A stretch of DNA of 64,000 bases from Hominifimenecus microfluidus (GCA_020687485.1 JAJEQR010000007.1:1-64000); one strand, 5' to 3'; positions 8,176 to 16,363 are shown, counted from the stretch's first letter. Translations and numbers: made by a program. The notes: generated by a model from the sequence alone, not told the origin.

Positions 8176-8742
8176 ATGGCAAATAAGAAATCTCTCGCGC
8201 TTACAAAGGAACAGTATGAAAATATTATTGGAGCGATGCGGATGGGCGGAAATACTTTCCGGGCCAATGACAGGATTGCGGCCGCTCTGGTACTGGAAGC
8301 AAATCTAGGGCTTCGCATCGGTGATATTCTAAAACTACGATTGCAGGATATCGTGCTGGACGGTGCCCGCTACCGGCTGGATATTGTGGAGGAAAAGACG
8401 CAGAAGAAACGGGTCTTTACTGTGCCTCAGCCTATTTATCAGTATCTGAGAGTGTATTGTATGGATCACGGGATTGCCTCCGGGGAGGTTATCTTCCCGG
8501 TTACGGAGCGCGCTGTACAGAAGTATCTGGTGAAGGTAACAGAAGAACTGGGCTATTCCAGTATCGGAACACACAGCTTCCGCAAATTCTTTGCGACGGA
8601 GATTTATCTGAATAATAATTATAACATTGTGCTGGTTCAGCAGCTGTTGCAGCACAGCTCAGCGGCGATTACCCAGCGCTATATCGGTATATCAAGCAAA
8701 GAAATTGAAGATGCCCTGGCCGGACATATTGAGCTTCTGTAA
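8176..8742 (+). CDS. Catalytic-domain-only tyrosine recombinase
   Basis: 188 residues, lacking the N-terminal core-binding domain of normal integrases. The active-site set is complete: R47 in GLRIGD, K77/K78 in a beta-hairpin position, H133 and R136 in THSFRKFF, H160 in LLQHSS, and Y169 in QRYIG. Proteins of this size are seen in FimB/FimE-type invertases and in orphan integrase-like proteins. AAGGAG precedes the ATG. It could act on the dif-like site or the half-site in its own promoter region, or be a degenerate integrase of a lost element. No flanking att repeats are evident. Confidence 0.85.
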   Translation: MANKKSLALTKEQYENIIGAMRMGGNTFRANDRIAAALVLEANLGLRIGDILKLRLQDIVLDGARYRLDIVEEKTQKKRVFTVPQPIYQYLRVYCMDHGIASGEVIFPVTERAVQKYLVKVTEELGYSSIGTHSFRKFFATEIYLNNNYNIVLVQQLLQHSSAAITQRYIGISSKEIEDALAGHIELL

Positions 8743-8858
8743 AGCAATTGAAATCGCTGATGAAAGCTCAGGAGGAGCAAACGTCAAGCTGTTAAAGAAA
8801 ATATTCTCTTCTTTGCCGGATGCTTTCGGATTGCAATGCAGAAAGCTGATTTACTGAC

Positions 8859-9173
8859 TTAGTGGTTTACGCTGCCTTCTTCCCAATAATATACGGTGAG
8901 GTAGCGGCCGGCAGTGAGGCTTCTTTCATTACTCATAGAGTTCATCTGTTTCAACTCTTCAACATAGGACGGGATTGCTTCTACAGAGTCACAGTAACGG
9001 GAGGCAATGCTCCAGAGCGTGTCGCCGGAGTGGATCGGGACAGAAGTGAAGACCTTCTCGCGTGGGCGGCTGTTCGCTGTAATCATGTTGTTGTGAACGA
9101 TAACACCGCCGAAGGTGATAAAGAATGCCAGCAGACAGAAGATCACAATACGTACAAAACTGCGCTTTTGCAT
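8859..9173 (-). CDS. YneA-like LysM cell-division suppressor
   Basis: A 104-residue protein with one N-terminal membrane segment (about residues 7-27) and an extracytoplasmic LysM domain (HSGDTLWSIASRY). This build, and its position divergent from lexA, is that of B. subtilis YneA, an SOS-induced inhibitor of septation. Its promoter carries LexA boxes. Sequence identity to YneA is expected to be low, so the function rests on architecture and context. The short C-terminus (YYWEEGSVNH) follows directly after the LysM fold. Confidence 0.8.
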   Translation of the reverse strand: MQKRSFVRIVIFCLLAFFITFGGVIVHNNMITANSRPREKVFTSVPIHSGDTLWSIASRYCDSVEAIPSYVEELKQMNSMSNERSLTAGRYLTVYYWEEGSVNH

Positions 9174-9203
9174 AAGAAAAGTCCTCCTTTAAAAGATAAA
9201 AAT

Positions 9204-9354
9204 CGAACACATATTCCGAACATCCGTTCCCTACAGGTTTGATTATACACAAGGAACATATGTTTGTCAATGGGAAAAGTGCAATTTTTTTTTGAAAAAT
9301 CGAACAAATATTTGTGAACAAGTGTTTGCAAAATTTTCTTTCCTATGGTATAAT
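9204..9354. promoter_or_regulatory. Divergent SOS promoters with five LexA boxes
   Basis: The yneA-like promoter (minus) has TTGACA at 9265-9270 and TATAAT at 9242-9247, 17 bp apart. The lexA promoter (plus) has TTGCAA at 9326-9331 and TATAAT at 9349-9354, 17 bp apart. Boxes close to the Firmicute consensus CGAAC-N4-GTTCG lie at 9204-9217, 9217-9230 (CGAACATCCGTTCC), 9253-9266 (GGAACATATGTTTG, inside the yneA-like promoter), 9301-9314 and 9315-9328 (over the lexA -35). LexA should repress both genes until DNA damage. Confidence 0.85.
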
Positions 9355-9459
9355 CTTCTATAATCATTAAAAAACATGTAACGATTCAGAGCCTTCTTTT
9401 CAATAAAGGATCTGAATGGAAAAATATAAAGATGTGATACATCAGGAAGGAATGGATCT

Positions 9460-10080
9460 ATGGCTGGTTATATTACAGAGAAGCAAGAGGAGATTCTGAA
9501 CTTTATAAAGGATCAGATCCTGAAGAAAGGATATCCGCCTGCCGTACGCGAGATCTGCGAGGCAGTTCATCTGAAGTCTACGTCGTCGGTACACTCTCAC
9601 CTGGAGTCGCTGGAGAAGAACGGATATATCCGCAGGGACCCTACGAAGCCCCGTGCGATTGAGATTATTGATGAGGACTTTTTATTTAACAGTCGCAGAG
9701 AGATGGCGCAGATCCCGATCATCGGCCGTGTGGCTGCCGGTGTTCCGATTCTTGCTGAGCAGAATATCGAGGGCTACTTCCCTCTTCCGGCGGATATGCT
9801 CCCGAACTGTGAGTGCTTTATCCTTGACGTACAGGGCGAGAGTATGAAGGGGATGGGTATCCTGGACGGGGATTCCGTCCTCTGTGCGAAGACGAACGTT
9901 GCCAACAATGGTGAGGTTGTTGTTGCTCTGGTGGATGACAGTGCTACCGTGAAGCGCTTCTATAAGGAGAACGGGCGTTACCGTCTTCAGCCTGAGAATG
10001 AGGCAATGGGACCGATTTATGTCGATGACTGCGAGGTACTCGGCAGAGTGATCGGGCTTATGAGGAGAAATATTCACTAG
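9460..10080 (+). CDS. lexA: SOS repressor LexA
   Basis: 206 residues. The N-terminal winged helix (about 1-70) contains PPAVREICEAVHLKSTSSV, the DNA-recognition region. The C-terminal S24 peptidase fold has the cleavage site A93-G94 in VAAGVPIL, the nucleophile S128 in QGESMKG and the general base K165. RecA-stimulated self-cleavage releases the SOS genes. CAGGAAGGA precedes the ATG. The gene is autoregulated by the boxes at its promoter and ends at a strong terminator. Confidence 0.98.
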   Translation: MAGYITEKQEEILNFIKDQILKKGYPPAVREICEAVHLKSTSSVHSHLESLEKNGYIRRDPTKPRAIEIIDEDFLFNSRREMAQIPIIGRVAAGVPILAEQNIEGYFPLPADMLPNCECFILDVQGESMKGMGILDGDSVLCAKTNVANNGEVVVALVDDSATVKRFYKENGRYRLQPENEAMGPIYVDDCEVLGRVIGLMRRNIH

Positions 10081-10148
10081 CTCCTTGCCGTGTTAAAAAG
10101 AAATAACGAATCAGACTCCGGGCTGCCAGATGAAGCTGAATCGTTGCA

Positions 10149-10206
10149 AAAAGAGAACGAGATTTCCGGTGCCGGCTTTCCGGCTTTTGGAATCTCGTTC
10201 TCTTTT
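10149..10206 (+). terminator. Terminator of lexA
   Basis: A 16-bp perfect stem (AAAAGAGAACGAGATT at 10149-10164, complement at 10191-10206) with an inner CCGG-containing loop and T-rich 3' end. Its last bases overlap the end of the decarboxylase remnant on the other strand. Confidence 0.85.
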
Positions 10207-10600
10207 ATTTTTCTTCTGACAGATCACCATGGCCGACATATCGGAAGTTCACGATACCAAGACTGGAGGGAGCACTGATCTCCCACCCGGATTCTTTGCG
10301 AATCAAGGATTCTGCCAGATCCGCCATGTCGCATCCGTGGTCAAGAACAGAACCCATCGCGTCGTTGCCAAGAGTTTGAAGTGCCATGCTGCACGCATAG
10401 GTTTGCATCATCCATTTATGCGCGTTCCAACTCAGGCTGTCGGAATTCTCGATTCCGGCCAGGTGCTCCCGCAGTGAATCGGATAACAGTGCGGAGGCAC
10501 CGAATGCGCCATCTACGTGCATCCCATTCGTGAGCAATTTGATCCAGATGCTTCAGCAGAATGATATCGATGTTCTGTATTTTCTGGTCTTCATGAATAA
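10205..10600 (-). pseudogene. Remnant of a group II PLP-dependent decarboxylase
   Basis: The open frame 10205-10537 encodes 110 residues with MHVDGAFGAS (PLP aspartate region), WNAHKWMM (PLP-binding lysine) and LGIVNFRY, all landmarks of the glutamate/diaminobutyrate/aromatic amino acid decarboxylase family, whose members are 450-500 residues. The spacing from the lysine motif to LGIVNFRY is shorter than in the family as I know it, which suggests an internal deletion. Just upstream, near 10520, the other frame reads DQIAHEW, which joins naturally to MHVDG if one base is removed, so a one-base frameshift is likely. No ribosome binding site is present. A dead fragment between lexA and rsfS. Confidence 0.75.
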
Positions 10601-10610
10601 AGCAGCAGAT

Positions 10611-10668
10611 AAAAGAAAAACGCCTCTGTTTTCCATAGACCGGGATTTCCGGCTGGAAAACAAAGGCG
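10611..10668 (-). terminator. Terminator of the rplU-to-rsfS operon
   Basis: On the minus strand a 14-bp stem (10655-10668 with 10621-10634, one wobble pair) is followed by the T-rich run TTTTTCTTTT at 10620-10611. It follows the rsfS stop at 10677. Confidence 0.8.
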
Positions 10669-10676
10669 TCTCTTTA

Positions 10677-11036
10677 TTACAGTTCGCTTAAATCGGAAAT
10701 AACCTTTCCGTCTCTCCAGATACGCTCCAGATCATAGAAACGACGGTCTTCTTTCGAGAAGACATTCACTACAATGTCGCCGTAATCCAGCAGAACCCAG
10801 TTGGCTGAACGGAAGCCCTCTACGGACTTGCAGGCAAATCCGGCCTTATACATCTGTTCCTGTACATTCTCTACCAGTGCATGTACATGCGGAGAGTTCT
10901 CACCATTTGTGATGATAAAATAGTCAGCAATCGTAGAGACATCGTGAATGTCGATTACGGTTACTTCTGAGGCTTTCTTGTCTGTCAGTGCCTTGTAGGC
11001 GGTCTCAATCATCAGTCTGGCTTCTTCCATTGGCAT
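10677..11036 (-). CDS. rsfS: Ribosomal silencing factor
   Basis: RsfS binds ribosomal protein L14 and blocks subunit joining during starvation. The 119-residue product carries the family motifs DIHDVSTIADYFII, GFRSANWVLLDYGDIVVNVF and RRFYDLERIW. Two close ATGs (11036 and 11030) lie after AAAGGAG; the second has the better spacing. It is the last gene of the obgE-yhbY-nadD-yqeK-rsfS run and is followed by a terminator. The order nadD-yqeK-rsfS matches B. subtilis. Confidence 0.95.
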   Translation of the reverse strand: MPMEEARLMIETAYKALTDKKASEVTVIDIHDVSTIADYFIITNGENSPHVHALVENVQEQMYKAGFACKSVEGFRSANWVLLDYGDIVVNVFSKEDRRFYDLERIWRDGKVISDLSEL

Positions 11037-11048
11037 TTTCTCCTTTTT

Positions 11049-11561
11049 CTAATTTTCACTGTTATGTTTATGAAGATAATAGTGATAGGTATCCAGGGAA
11101 CGGGTGTCGATCTCTTTGCCGGATGCCTTCAGGTAATCCAGCGTATCTTTCAGAATCTTCAAGAGGGTAAGATCCAGATCTTCATAAGCCAGCTTCCGGA
11201 GCTCGTCCAGATGCGGAGCCTGATCTCTCCCTGGTTCGATATAATCAGCAATGAATATAATCTTGTCCAGCGTACTCATATGAGGCTTGCCGGTGGTATG
11301 GCAGGCGATGGCGGACAGGATTTCTTCATCAGTGACGCCATAATCCGTGCAGGCCAGCCGGGCGCCGATTGGGCCATGGCTGAGTGCGTCGCCAGCTTCC
11401 TTGCCGCAGTCATGCAGAAGGCCGGCCAGGCGAGCCTGGGCCGGCGAAACATGCCAGACGGTTGCCATACGCTCCGCTGTGTCAGCAACTCCCAGTGTAT
11501 GGCGGTAGCGGCCAGGTTTCAGAACCTGCTGCAGTTTTTCACATATTTGTTCTTCTGTCAT
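11049..11561 (-). CDS. yqeK: YqeK HD-domain Ap4A hydrolase
   Basis: 170-residue HD-superfamily phosphohydrolase. Metal-binding motifs are RHTLGVADTAE, LLHDCGKEAGD (the HD pair) and AIACHTTGK, with a late conserved ADYIEPGR. YqeK proteins cleave diadenosine tetraphosphate symmetrically to ADP. The start overlaps the nadD stop by 4 nt, and the gene lies just before rsfS, as in other Firmicutes. Confidence 0.93.
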   Translation of the reverse strand: MTEEQICEKLQQVLKPGRYRHTLGVADTAERMATVWHVSPAQARLAGLLHDCGKEAGDALSHGPIGARLACTDYGVTDEEILSAIACHTTGKPHMSTLDKIIFIADYIEPGRDQAPHLDELRKLAYEDLDLTLLKILKDTLDYLKASGKEIDTRSLDTYHYYLHKHNSEN

Positions 11562-12217
11562 GATTTCTTTTCTTCCATTTCTTCCTGTTCTTCCAGCAGA
11601 TGTCCTCCGTACAGCCCATGGGCCCGGATGTAGGCGAGAACGGACGCAGGAACAAGTGCGCTGGCATCCTGCTGATGGATCTGCTCTCTGATCATTGTTG
11701 AGGATACCGGCATGCTCTTGATTGGCAACAGTCGGATGCGTGCGCCGAATCTGCGGCTGAGTTGATCGATCTCACGCTTCAGGTCCTTCTCAGGAACCTG
11801 GTGATTGCGGTTGGCTACCAGGATAACTGCACTGTCGAAGATGACCTGCGGATGATACCAGCGCTCCATATCGCGGAGAGAATCCGCGCCAAGAATAAAA
11901 TGGTACTCAACATCCGGATGTTCGCGGCAGAGTTCCTGCAGTGTATCCGCTGTGTAGGTCTCGCCTTCCCGACGGATCTCTATATCTGAGAACGCAAAGC
12001 GGGGTTCATCCTGAATGGCAAGTTTTACCATAGCGGCGCGATGGACAGCGTCTGTCATCTGCTTCTGATTCATTTTGAAATAGGAAATCCCTGTAGGCAT
12101 AAAAAGAACCTGATCCAGGCGGAATTGTTCCAGCGCCTGGTGTCCAAGAGACAGATGGGCGTTGTGGATCGGGTCAAAGGTGCCTCCAAGGATTCCAATC
12201 TTCCGTCTCTGATTCAT
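11558..12217 (-). CDS. nadD: Nicotinate-nucleotide adenylyltransferase
   Basis: Adenylates nicotinate mononucleotide in NAD synthesis. 219 residues from ATG 12217. Motifs: GGTFDPIHNAHL (the TxxH nucleotidyltransferase site), ILGADSLRDMERWYH, and SSTMIREQI near the C-terminus. The frame stays open upstream for 55 residues without family similarity, so I use the ATG directly before RRKIGILGGTFDP. I see no good Shine-Dalgarno site before it, which is odd for this genome. Confidence 0.95.
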   Translation of the reverse strand: MNQRRKIGILGGTFDPIHNAHLSLGHQALEQFRLDQVLFMPTGISYFKMNQKQMTDAVHRAAMVKLAIQDEPRFAFSDIEIRREGETYTADTLQELCREHPDVEYHFILGADSLRDMERWYHPQVIFDSAVILVANRNHQVPEKDLKREIDQLSRRFGARIRLLPIKSMPVSSTMIREQIHQQDASALVPASVLAYIRAHGLYGGHLLEEQEEMEEKKS

Positions 12218-12245
12218 AATTAAAATTTCGGGCAACGATTCCGGC

Positions 12246-12542
12246 TTATTTCGGCAGTACAATCTTACGTTTCTTCGGGTCTCTGGCTTCACGGTAGAGT
12301 ACAATCTTCTTACCGATAACCTGAACGACTTCTGCGTAGGTTGCTTCCGCCAGCTGATTGGCCAGAGCGCGGCCGTCTTCAAAACAGTTCTTCAAAACGT
12401 GAAGCTTAATAAGCTCACGGGCTTCCAGTGCTTCCTCCACAGCAGCTGCCAGTTCCGGCGTAACGCTGGACTTTCCGATCTGGAAGATCGGGTCGATGGA
12501 AGATGCAAGTTTCATAAGGTAACTTCTCTGCTTGCTGGTCAT
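12246..12542 (-). CDS. yhbY: YhbY-type CRM-domain RNA-binding protein
   Basis: A 98-residue single CRM domain, from MTSKQRSYLMKLA through the conserved GK region. YhbY proteins bind pre-50S particles and are linked to large-subunit assembly, fitting the neighbouring obgE. ATG 12542 has AAGGAG at the right distance; a GTG two codons earlier lies in that site. It follows obgE by 9 nt. Confidence 0.9.
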   Translation of the reverse strand: MTSKQRSYLMKLASSIDPIFQIGKSSVTPELAAAVEEALEARELIKLHVLKNCFEDGRALANQLAEATYAEVVQVIGKKIVLYREARDPKKRKIVLPK

Positions 12543-12551
12543 AGACACTCC

Positions 12552-13838
12552 TTATTCGTAATAGTCAAAATCAAAACCGTACATTCGAACGGTATTTCCC
12601 TCTTCAATGCCATTCTCTTTCAGGCGGTCGAGAATGCCGCGCTCTCTCAGGAAGCGCTGGAAGAAGAGGAAGCCCTTCTCAGATTCCAGATTCGTATAGC
12701 CAAGCATCTTCTCAATCAGAGGGCCTTCCACAACAAACGCACCGTCATCCGCGCGCGTAATTTCGTAAGGCAGATCCGGCGTCAGATCGCCGAACTCGAA
12801 TTCCCGTTCAAAGATCACTGGCGTCTGATCTAGAGTCTTCAGCTGATTATTCACATAGTAAAGAAGTTCTTTCAGTCCCTGACCGCTGACAGCGGAGATC
12901 GGGAATACACGAATCCCCTGCGGCTCAAAGGTATTCTTCAGACGTTCGATCGGACTCTCATCGCCCTCTTCGGTGTAGATGGCGTCGATCTTGTTCGCTG
13001 CGATGACCTGAGGCAGGTTCTTTACGGAATCGCTGTACGCTTCCAGCTCCTTATTGATCGCAAGAACGTCCTCTACCGGATCTCTGCCTTCTGTACCGGC
13101 GGCGTCCACCAGATGAATCAGCATCTTGGTGCGCTCAATATGACGCAGAAAATCATGACCGAGGCCAACGCCTTCCGCCGCACCTTCGATCAGACCGGGG
13201 ATATCCGCCATCACGAAGCCCTGACCTTCGCCCAGATCCACCACGCCGAGATTCGGATGGATCGTAGTGAAGTGGTAATTCGCGATCTTCGGATTCGCAT
13301 TCGTTACATGGGACAGAAGGGTAGACTTGCCGACATTCGGGAAACCTACCAGGCCGACATCCGCAATTACCTTCAGCTCCAGATTGACATAGAGCTCCTG
13401 GCCGGGTTTGCCGGGCTGTGCGTACTTGGGAGCCTGCATGGTTGCTGTGGCGTAGTGCATATTCCCCTGGCCGCCACGGCCACCCTTCAGTACGACTTCA
13501 CGCATATTGTCGCCGGACATATCCGTAATAACCTTGCCGGTTTCTGCGTCTTTAATGACAGTTCCTTCTGGAACCTTGATTACCAGATCGGCACCGTTGG
13601 CTCCGTGGCAGCGGCGCTTGCCGCCCTGCTCACCGTCTTTGGCAACATACTTGCGCACATGACGAAAATCCGTAAGGGTATTCAGCCCTTTGTCCACCTG
13701 AAAGATGATGTCTCCGCCTTTGCCGCCGTCACCGCCATCGGGACCGCCATCCGGAACAAAAAGCTCCCGGCGAAAACTGACATGACCATCGCCGCCCTTT
13801 CCGGACTTTATAAAAATTTTTGCACGATCTGCAAACAT
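12552..13838 (-). CDS. obgE: Obg GTPase involved in ribosome assembly and stress
   Basis: 428 residues in three domains: the glycine-rich Obg fold (about 1-158, with many GG repeats), the GTPase domain with G1 GFPNVGKST, G3 DIPG and G4 NKID, and the C-terminal OCT domain (about 345-428) found in Firmicute Obg. The protein binds the 50S subunit and is essential in most bacteria. It lies downstream of rpmA and upstream of yhbY as in many Firmicutes. Confidence 0.97.
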   Translation of the reverse strand: MFADRAKIFIKSGKGGDGHVSFRRELFVPDGGPDGGDGGKGGDIIFQVDKGLNTLTDFRHVRKYVAKDGEQGGKRRCHGANGADLVIKVPEGTVIKDAETGKVITDMSGDNMREVVLKGGRGGQGNMHYATATMQAPKYAQPGKPGQELYVNLELKVIADVGLVGFPNVGKSTLLSHVTNANPKIANYHFTTIHPNLGVVDLGEGQGFVMADIPGLIEGAAEGVGLGHDFLRHIERTKMLIHLVDAAGTEGRDPVEDVLAINKELEAYSDSVKNLPQVIAANKIDAIYTEEGDESPIERLKNTFEPQGIRVFPISAVSGQGLKELLYYVNNQLKTLDQTPVIFEREFEFGDLTPDLPYEITRADDGAFVVEGPLIEKMLGYTNLESEKGFLFFQRFLRERGILDRLKENGIEEGNTVRMYGFDFDYYE

Positions 13839-13906
13839 AAATTCTTCCTGTTCTTCCTTCCATATGGAGAAAAGAGCCGGCGTACAACACGTCGGCTCTT
13901 TGTCAA

Positions 13907-14176
13907 TTACTCAGATACAACTTCTCTGGGGTATACAGAAACCTGTTTCTTGTCTCTGCCCTTTCTCTCGTAACGAACAATACCATCCGTCAGAGCAAAC
14001 AGGGTATCATCACCACCGCGGCCTACGTTGTTGCCGGGATGAATCTTGGTACCACGCTGTCTGTAAAGAATATTACCAGCCAGAACAAACTGACCATCTG
14101 CTCTCTTCGCGCCTAAGCGTTTCGCCTCGGAATCTCTTCCGTTCTTAGTAGAGCCGACACCTTTCTTATGAGCCAT
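13907..14176 (-). CDS. rpmA: 50S ribosomal protein L27
   Basis: 89 residues, beginning [17 protein letters not shown] and reaching the peptidyl-transferase centre with its N-terminus. AAGGAGG precedes the ATG, so the start is firm. Many Firmicutes make L27 with a short N-terminal extension ending in a Phe-Phe site that the protease Prp (YsxB) removes; this protein has no such extension and no prp gene lies between rplU and rpmA. The processing step appears to be absent here. Confidence 0.98.
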   Translation of the reverse strand: MAHKKGVGSTKNGRDSEAKRLGAKRADGQFVLAGNILYRQRGTKIHPGNNVGRGGDDTLFALTDGIVRYERKGRDKKQVSVYPREVVSE

Positions 14177-14216
14177 GATTACACCTCCTTGTACTCATTT
14201 GTGGAAACACAAAAGA

Positions 14217-14534
14217 TTATTTTGCGATAGAATCAATCTTCAGTTCGGTATAAGCCTGTCTGTGACCGTTCTTCTTGTGGTAGCCGGTCTTTCTCTTATA
14301 CTTGTAAACGATAACCTTCTTGCCCTTGCCTTCGCCAAGAACAGTTGCCTTAACAACTGCGCCTGCTACGGTAGGGGTACCTACGGTCAGCTCGCCATCG
14401 TTTACTGCCAGAACCTGGTCGAACTCGTATGCAGCACCTTCAGCAACATCCAGCTTCTCAACACGGATTACGTCGCCTTCGGATACCTTATACTGCTTTC
14501 CACCCGTTGCAATAATTGCGTACATTATGAGCAC
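14217..14534 (-). CDS. rplU: 50S ribosomal protein L21
   Basis: 105 residues from TTG/ATG-rich start region; the biological start is the ATG beginning [14 protein letters not shown] (about 14525), preceded by CAGGAGGTG. Conserved features include [13 protein letters not shown] and the C-terminal [16 protein letters not shown] basic stretch that contacts 23S rRNA. It heads the operon rplU-rpmA-obgE and follows an L21-type leader. Confidence 0.97.
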   Translation of the reverse strand: MLIMYAIIATGGKQYKVSEGDVIRVEKLDVAEGAAYEFDQVLAVNDGELTVGTPTVAGAVVKATVLGEGKGKKVIVYKYKRKTGYHKKNGHRQAYTELKIDSIAK

Positions 14535-14650
14535 CTCCTGTTTCGTTACTCGCCAGTTTCGGTGTCCTCACGGAACTTTTCAACCTCGCTGTGCGGCATC
14601 GTGTATTCACACACTTGCATAGTATAGCATCCTGGTTTTGCTTTTGTCAA
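14535..14650 (-). promoter_or_regulatory. rplU promoter and L21-type leader
   Basis: On the minus strand TTGACA (14645-14650) and TATACT (14621-14626) are 18 bp apart. The roughly 80-nt leader contains GCCGCACAGCGAGG, CCGTGAGGACACCGAAAC and GGCGAG, which I recognise as the pattern of the Firmicute L21 leader, an autoregulatory RNA bound by L21. The promoter call is firm; the RNA class is from memory. Confidence 0.65.
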
Positions 14651-14699
14651 GCGGTTTTTTGAAAGAATTCCGCAGACGAAGTCACCGTGCAGTTATCTT

Positions 14700-15134
14700 T
14701 CAGGAAGTATGTACTTCCTCTGTTCCCTCCTTGTTGATAAAATTGGAGTAACAGTATTGCAGGATATCCTTGCGGGTCACAATCCCGATAAAAGCTTCTC
14801 TGTCGTCCACCATGGGAACAAAATTCTGTGTCATGGCCATAACCACCAACTCATTCAGGTGTGCATTGATATTTACTGGCTGATAATCCCTTTTTCTGGC
14901 AATATCCGCCAGAGGAATCTGTTCCGCATTCTTAAGATTCAGATTATATTTATTCTTGATGGCCCAGAGCAGATCCCCTTCTGTGATCGTACCGGCATAG
15001 CCGCCTTCTGCATTCAGGACGGGGACACAGGTATATCTGTGGTTCTCCATCTTTTCAAGAGCCTGTCGGAGCGTCATCTTCTCATTCAGATAAGCTACGG
15101 CACTCTTCGGTGTTAAAAGCTGTACGACATTCAT
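14700..15134 (-). CDS. CBS-domain-pair protein (CbpB/DarB-like)
   Basis: 144 residues made of two CBS motifs (about 10-60 and 80-135), e.g. YTCVPVLNAEGGYAGTITEGDLL and VPMVDDREAFIGIVTRKDIL. Stand-alone CBS pairs of this size in Firmicutes include B. subtilis DarB (YkuL), which binds c-di-AMP and controls the stringent-response enzyme Rel. Assignment to that group is by size and layout only. It is followed downstream by the rplU promoter and preceded by the phosphatase pair. Confidence 0.8.
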   Translation of the reverse strand: MNVVQLLTPKSAVAYLNEKMTLRQALEKMENHRYTCVPVLNAEGGYAGTITEGDLLWAIKNKYNLNLKNAEQIPLADIARKRDYQPVNINAHLNELVVMAMTQNFVPMVDDREAFIGIVTRKDILQYCYSNFINKEGTEEVHTS

Positions 15135-15177
15135 AATAATCTCCTTTTACTGATTCTGATATTGGGCATGAAAGCTT

Positions 15178-15834
15178 CTATTTCAGAAGATATGCTTCCA
15201 GCTCTTCTACAGAGGATACGATGTGTCCAGCGCCGGCCGTCTTCAGTTCCCCTTCCGGTGCATAGCCGAATGTTACACCAACAGAAGAAAGCTCAAGTGC
15301 GGATGCTGCCAGAATATCGTGCTTTCGATCTCCGACCATAACGGTTTCCCGCCGCTCTTTTTCTCCGATCTGCAGGCGACGGAGTGCATCCTCAATAACA
15401 TCCTTCTTCGTGCCGCGGCTCTCGTCCAGGCTGGCGCCGACAGTTTCATCAAACCATTGCATAAGATCAAAATGCTCCAGGATTTTTCTCGCAAATGGTT
15501 CCGGCTTCGATGTCGCCAGGCAGAGGATCTTCCCGTTCTCCTTCAAATTCTGCAGAAGACGGGGGATTCCGGGGATTACTTTATTCTCGAAAATGCCCCG
15601 GTCACAGAAATATTCCCGGTATTTCGCTACCCCTTCCAGTGCTTGTTCCGGCGTGAAATCATAGAAATCGCGGAAGGACTCGATTAATGGCGGGCCGATA
15701 AAGGAAACCAGCTGGTCCAGATCCGGTTCATCGATACCGAAGGCGCGCAGCGCGTGCTGAACGCTCTTCGTGATGCCTTCTTTCGGATCGGTCAGAGTTC
15801 CGTCCAGGTCAAACAGTATGTACTTGAAGCTCAT
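15178..15834 (-). CDS. HAD-superfamily phosphatase (phosphoglycolate phosphatase-like)
   Basis: 218 residues. Motif I is LFDLDGTLTD (nucleophile and acid Asp), a cap domain follows (about 18-85), motif II lies at LATSKPE, motif III at the Lys before DVIEDAL, and motif IV at VGDRKHDILAA. The set resembles PgpB/Gph-type phosphatases of small phosphorylated metabolites; the substrate is not evident. ATG 15834 has GGAGG six bases upstream, better than the ATG two codons earlier. Its 5' end lies inside the preceding phosphodiesterase gene (26-bp overlap). Confidence 0.88.
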   Translation of the reverse strand: MSFKYILFDLDGTLTDPKEGITKSVQHALRAFGIDEPDLDQLVSFIGPPLIESFRDFYDFTPEQALEGVAKYREYFCDRGIFENKVIPGIPRLLQNLKENGKILCLATSKPEPFARKILEHFDLMQWFDETVGASLDESRGTKKDVIEDALRRLQIGEKERRETVMVGDRKHDILAASALELSSVGVTFGYAPEGELKTAGAGHIVSSVEELEAYLLK

Positions 15835-16363
15835 GGCCATCCTCCAGACGTTTCCACGTAAATGTAGTTCCCTCCAGCGTCATGTAAGAGTGATCGCTTC
15901 CAGCTTTCGGAATGGATACAGACCCCGGATTCATAAGAAGAAACTGGTTCTCTGCTCCAAAGGTATGGCAGACAGGAATGTGCGTATGCCCGTGCAGCAG
16001 AATATCGCCGGGCATCAGTTTCGGCGGGTGCTCTTCGTTAAAGATGTGTCCGTGCGTCAGGAAGAGCAGATGACTATTGACTTCCATCAGGGCATAATCC
16101 GCCAGAACCGGGAAGTCCAGCACCATCTGGTCTACTTCCGCTTCGCAGTTGCCGCGGACACAGAGAATGCGGTCTGCCATGGGATTCAGCATCGCAATCA
16201 CGGCTTTCGGATTGTAGCCTTGGGGAAGATCATTCCGTGGGCCATGATAGAGAATGTCGCCAAGAAAAATCAGGCGGTCCGCCTGTTCGCGGGTAAATGC
16301 TTTCAGAAGCTGACCGGTATAAAATTCAGACCCGTGGAGGTCTGAGGCAATGAGATATTTCAT
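15809..16363 (-). CDS. YfcE-family metallophosphoesterase
   Basis: 184 residues with the calcineurin-like metal motifs SDLHGS, FLGDILYHG, VRGNCE, LTHGHIF and LLHGHTHIP, in order. YfcE-type enzymes hydrolyse phosphodiester bonds in vitro; the natural substrate is unknown. It overlaps the next phosphatase gene, so the two are probably co-translated. Confidence 0.9.
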   Translation of the reverse strand: MKYLIASDLHGSEFYTGQLLKAFTREQADRLIFLGDILYHGPRNDLPQGYNPKAVIAMLNPMADRILCVRGNCEAEVDQMVLDFPVLADYALMEVNSHLLFLTHGHIFNEEHPPKLMPGDILLHGHTHIPVCHTFGAENQFLLMNPGSVSIPKAGSDHSYMTLEGTTFTWKRLEDGHELQVHTV

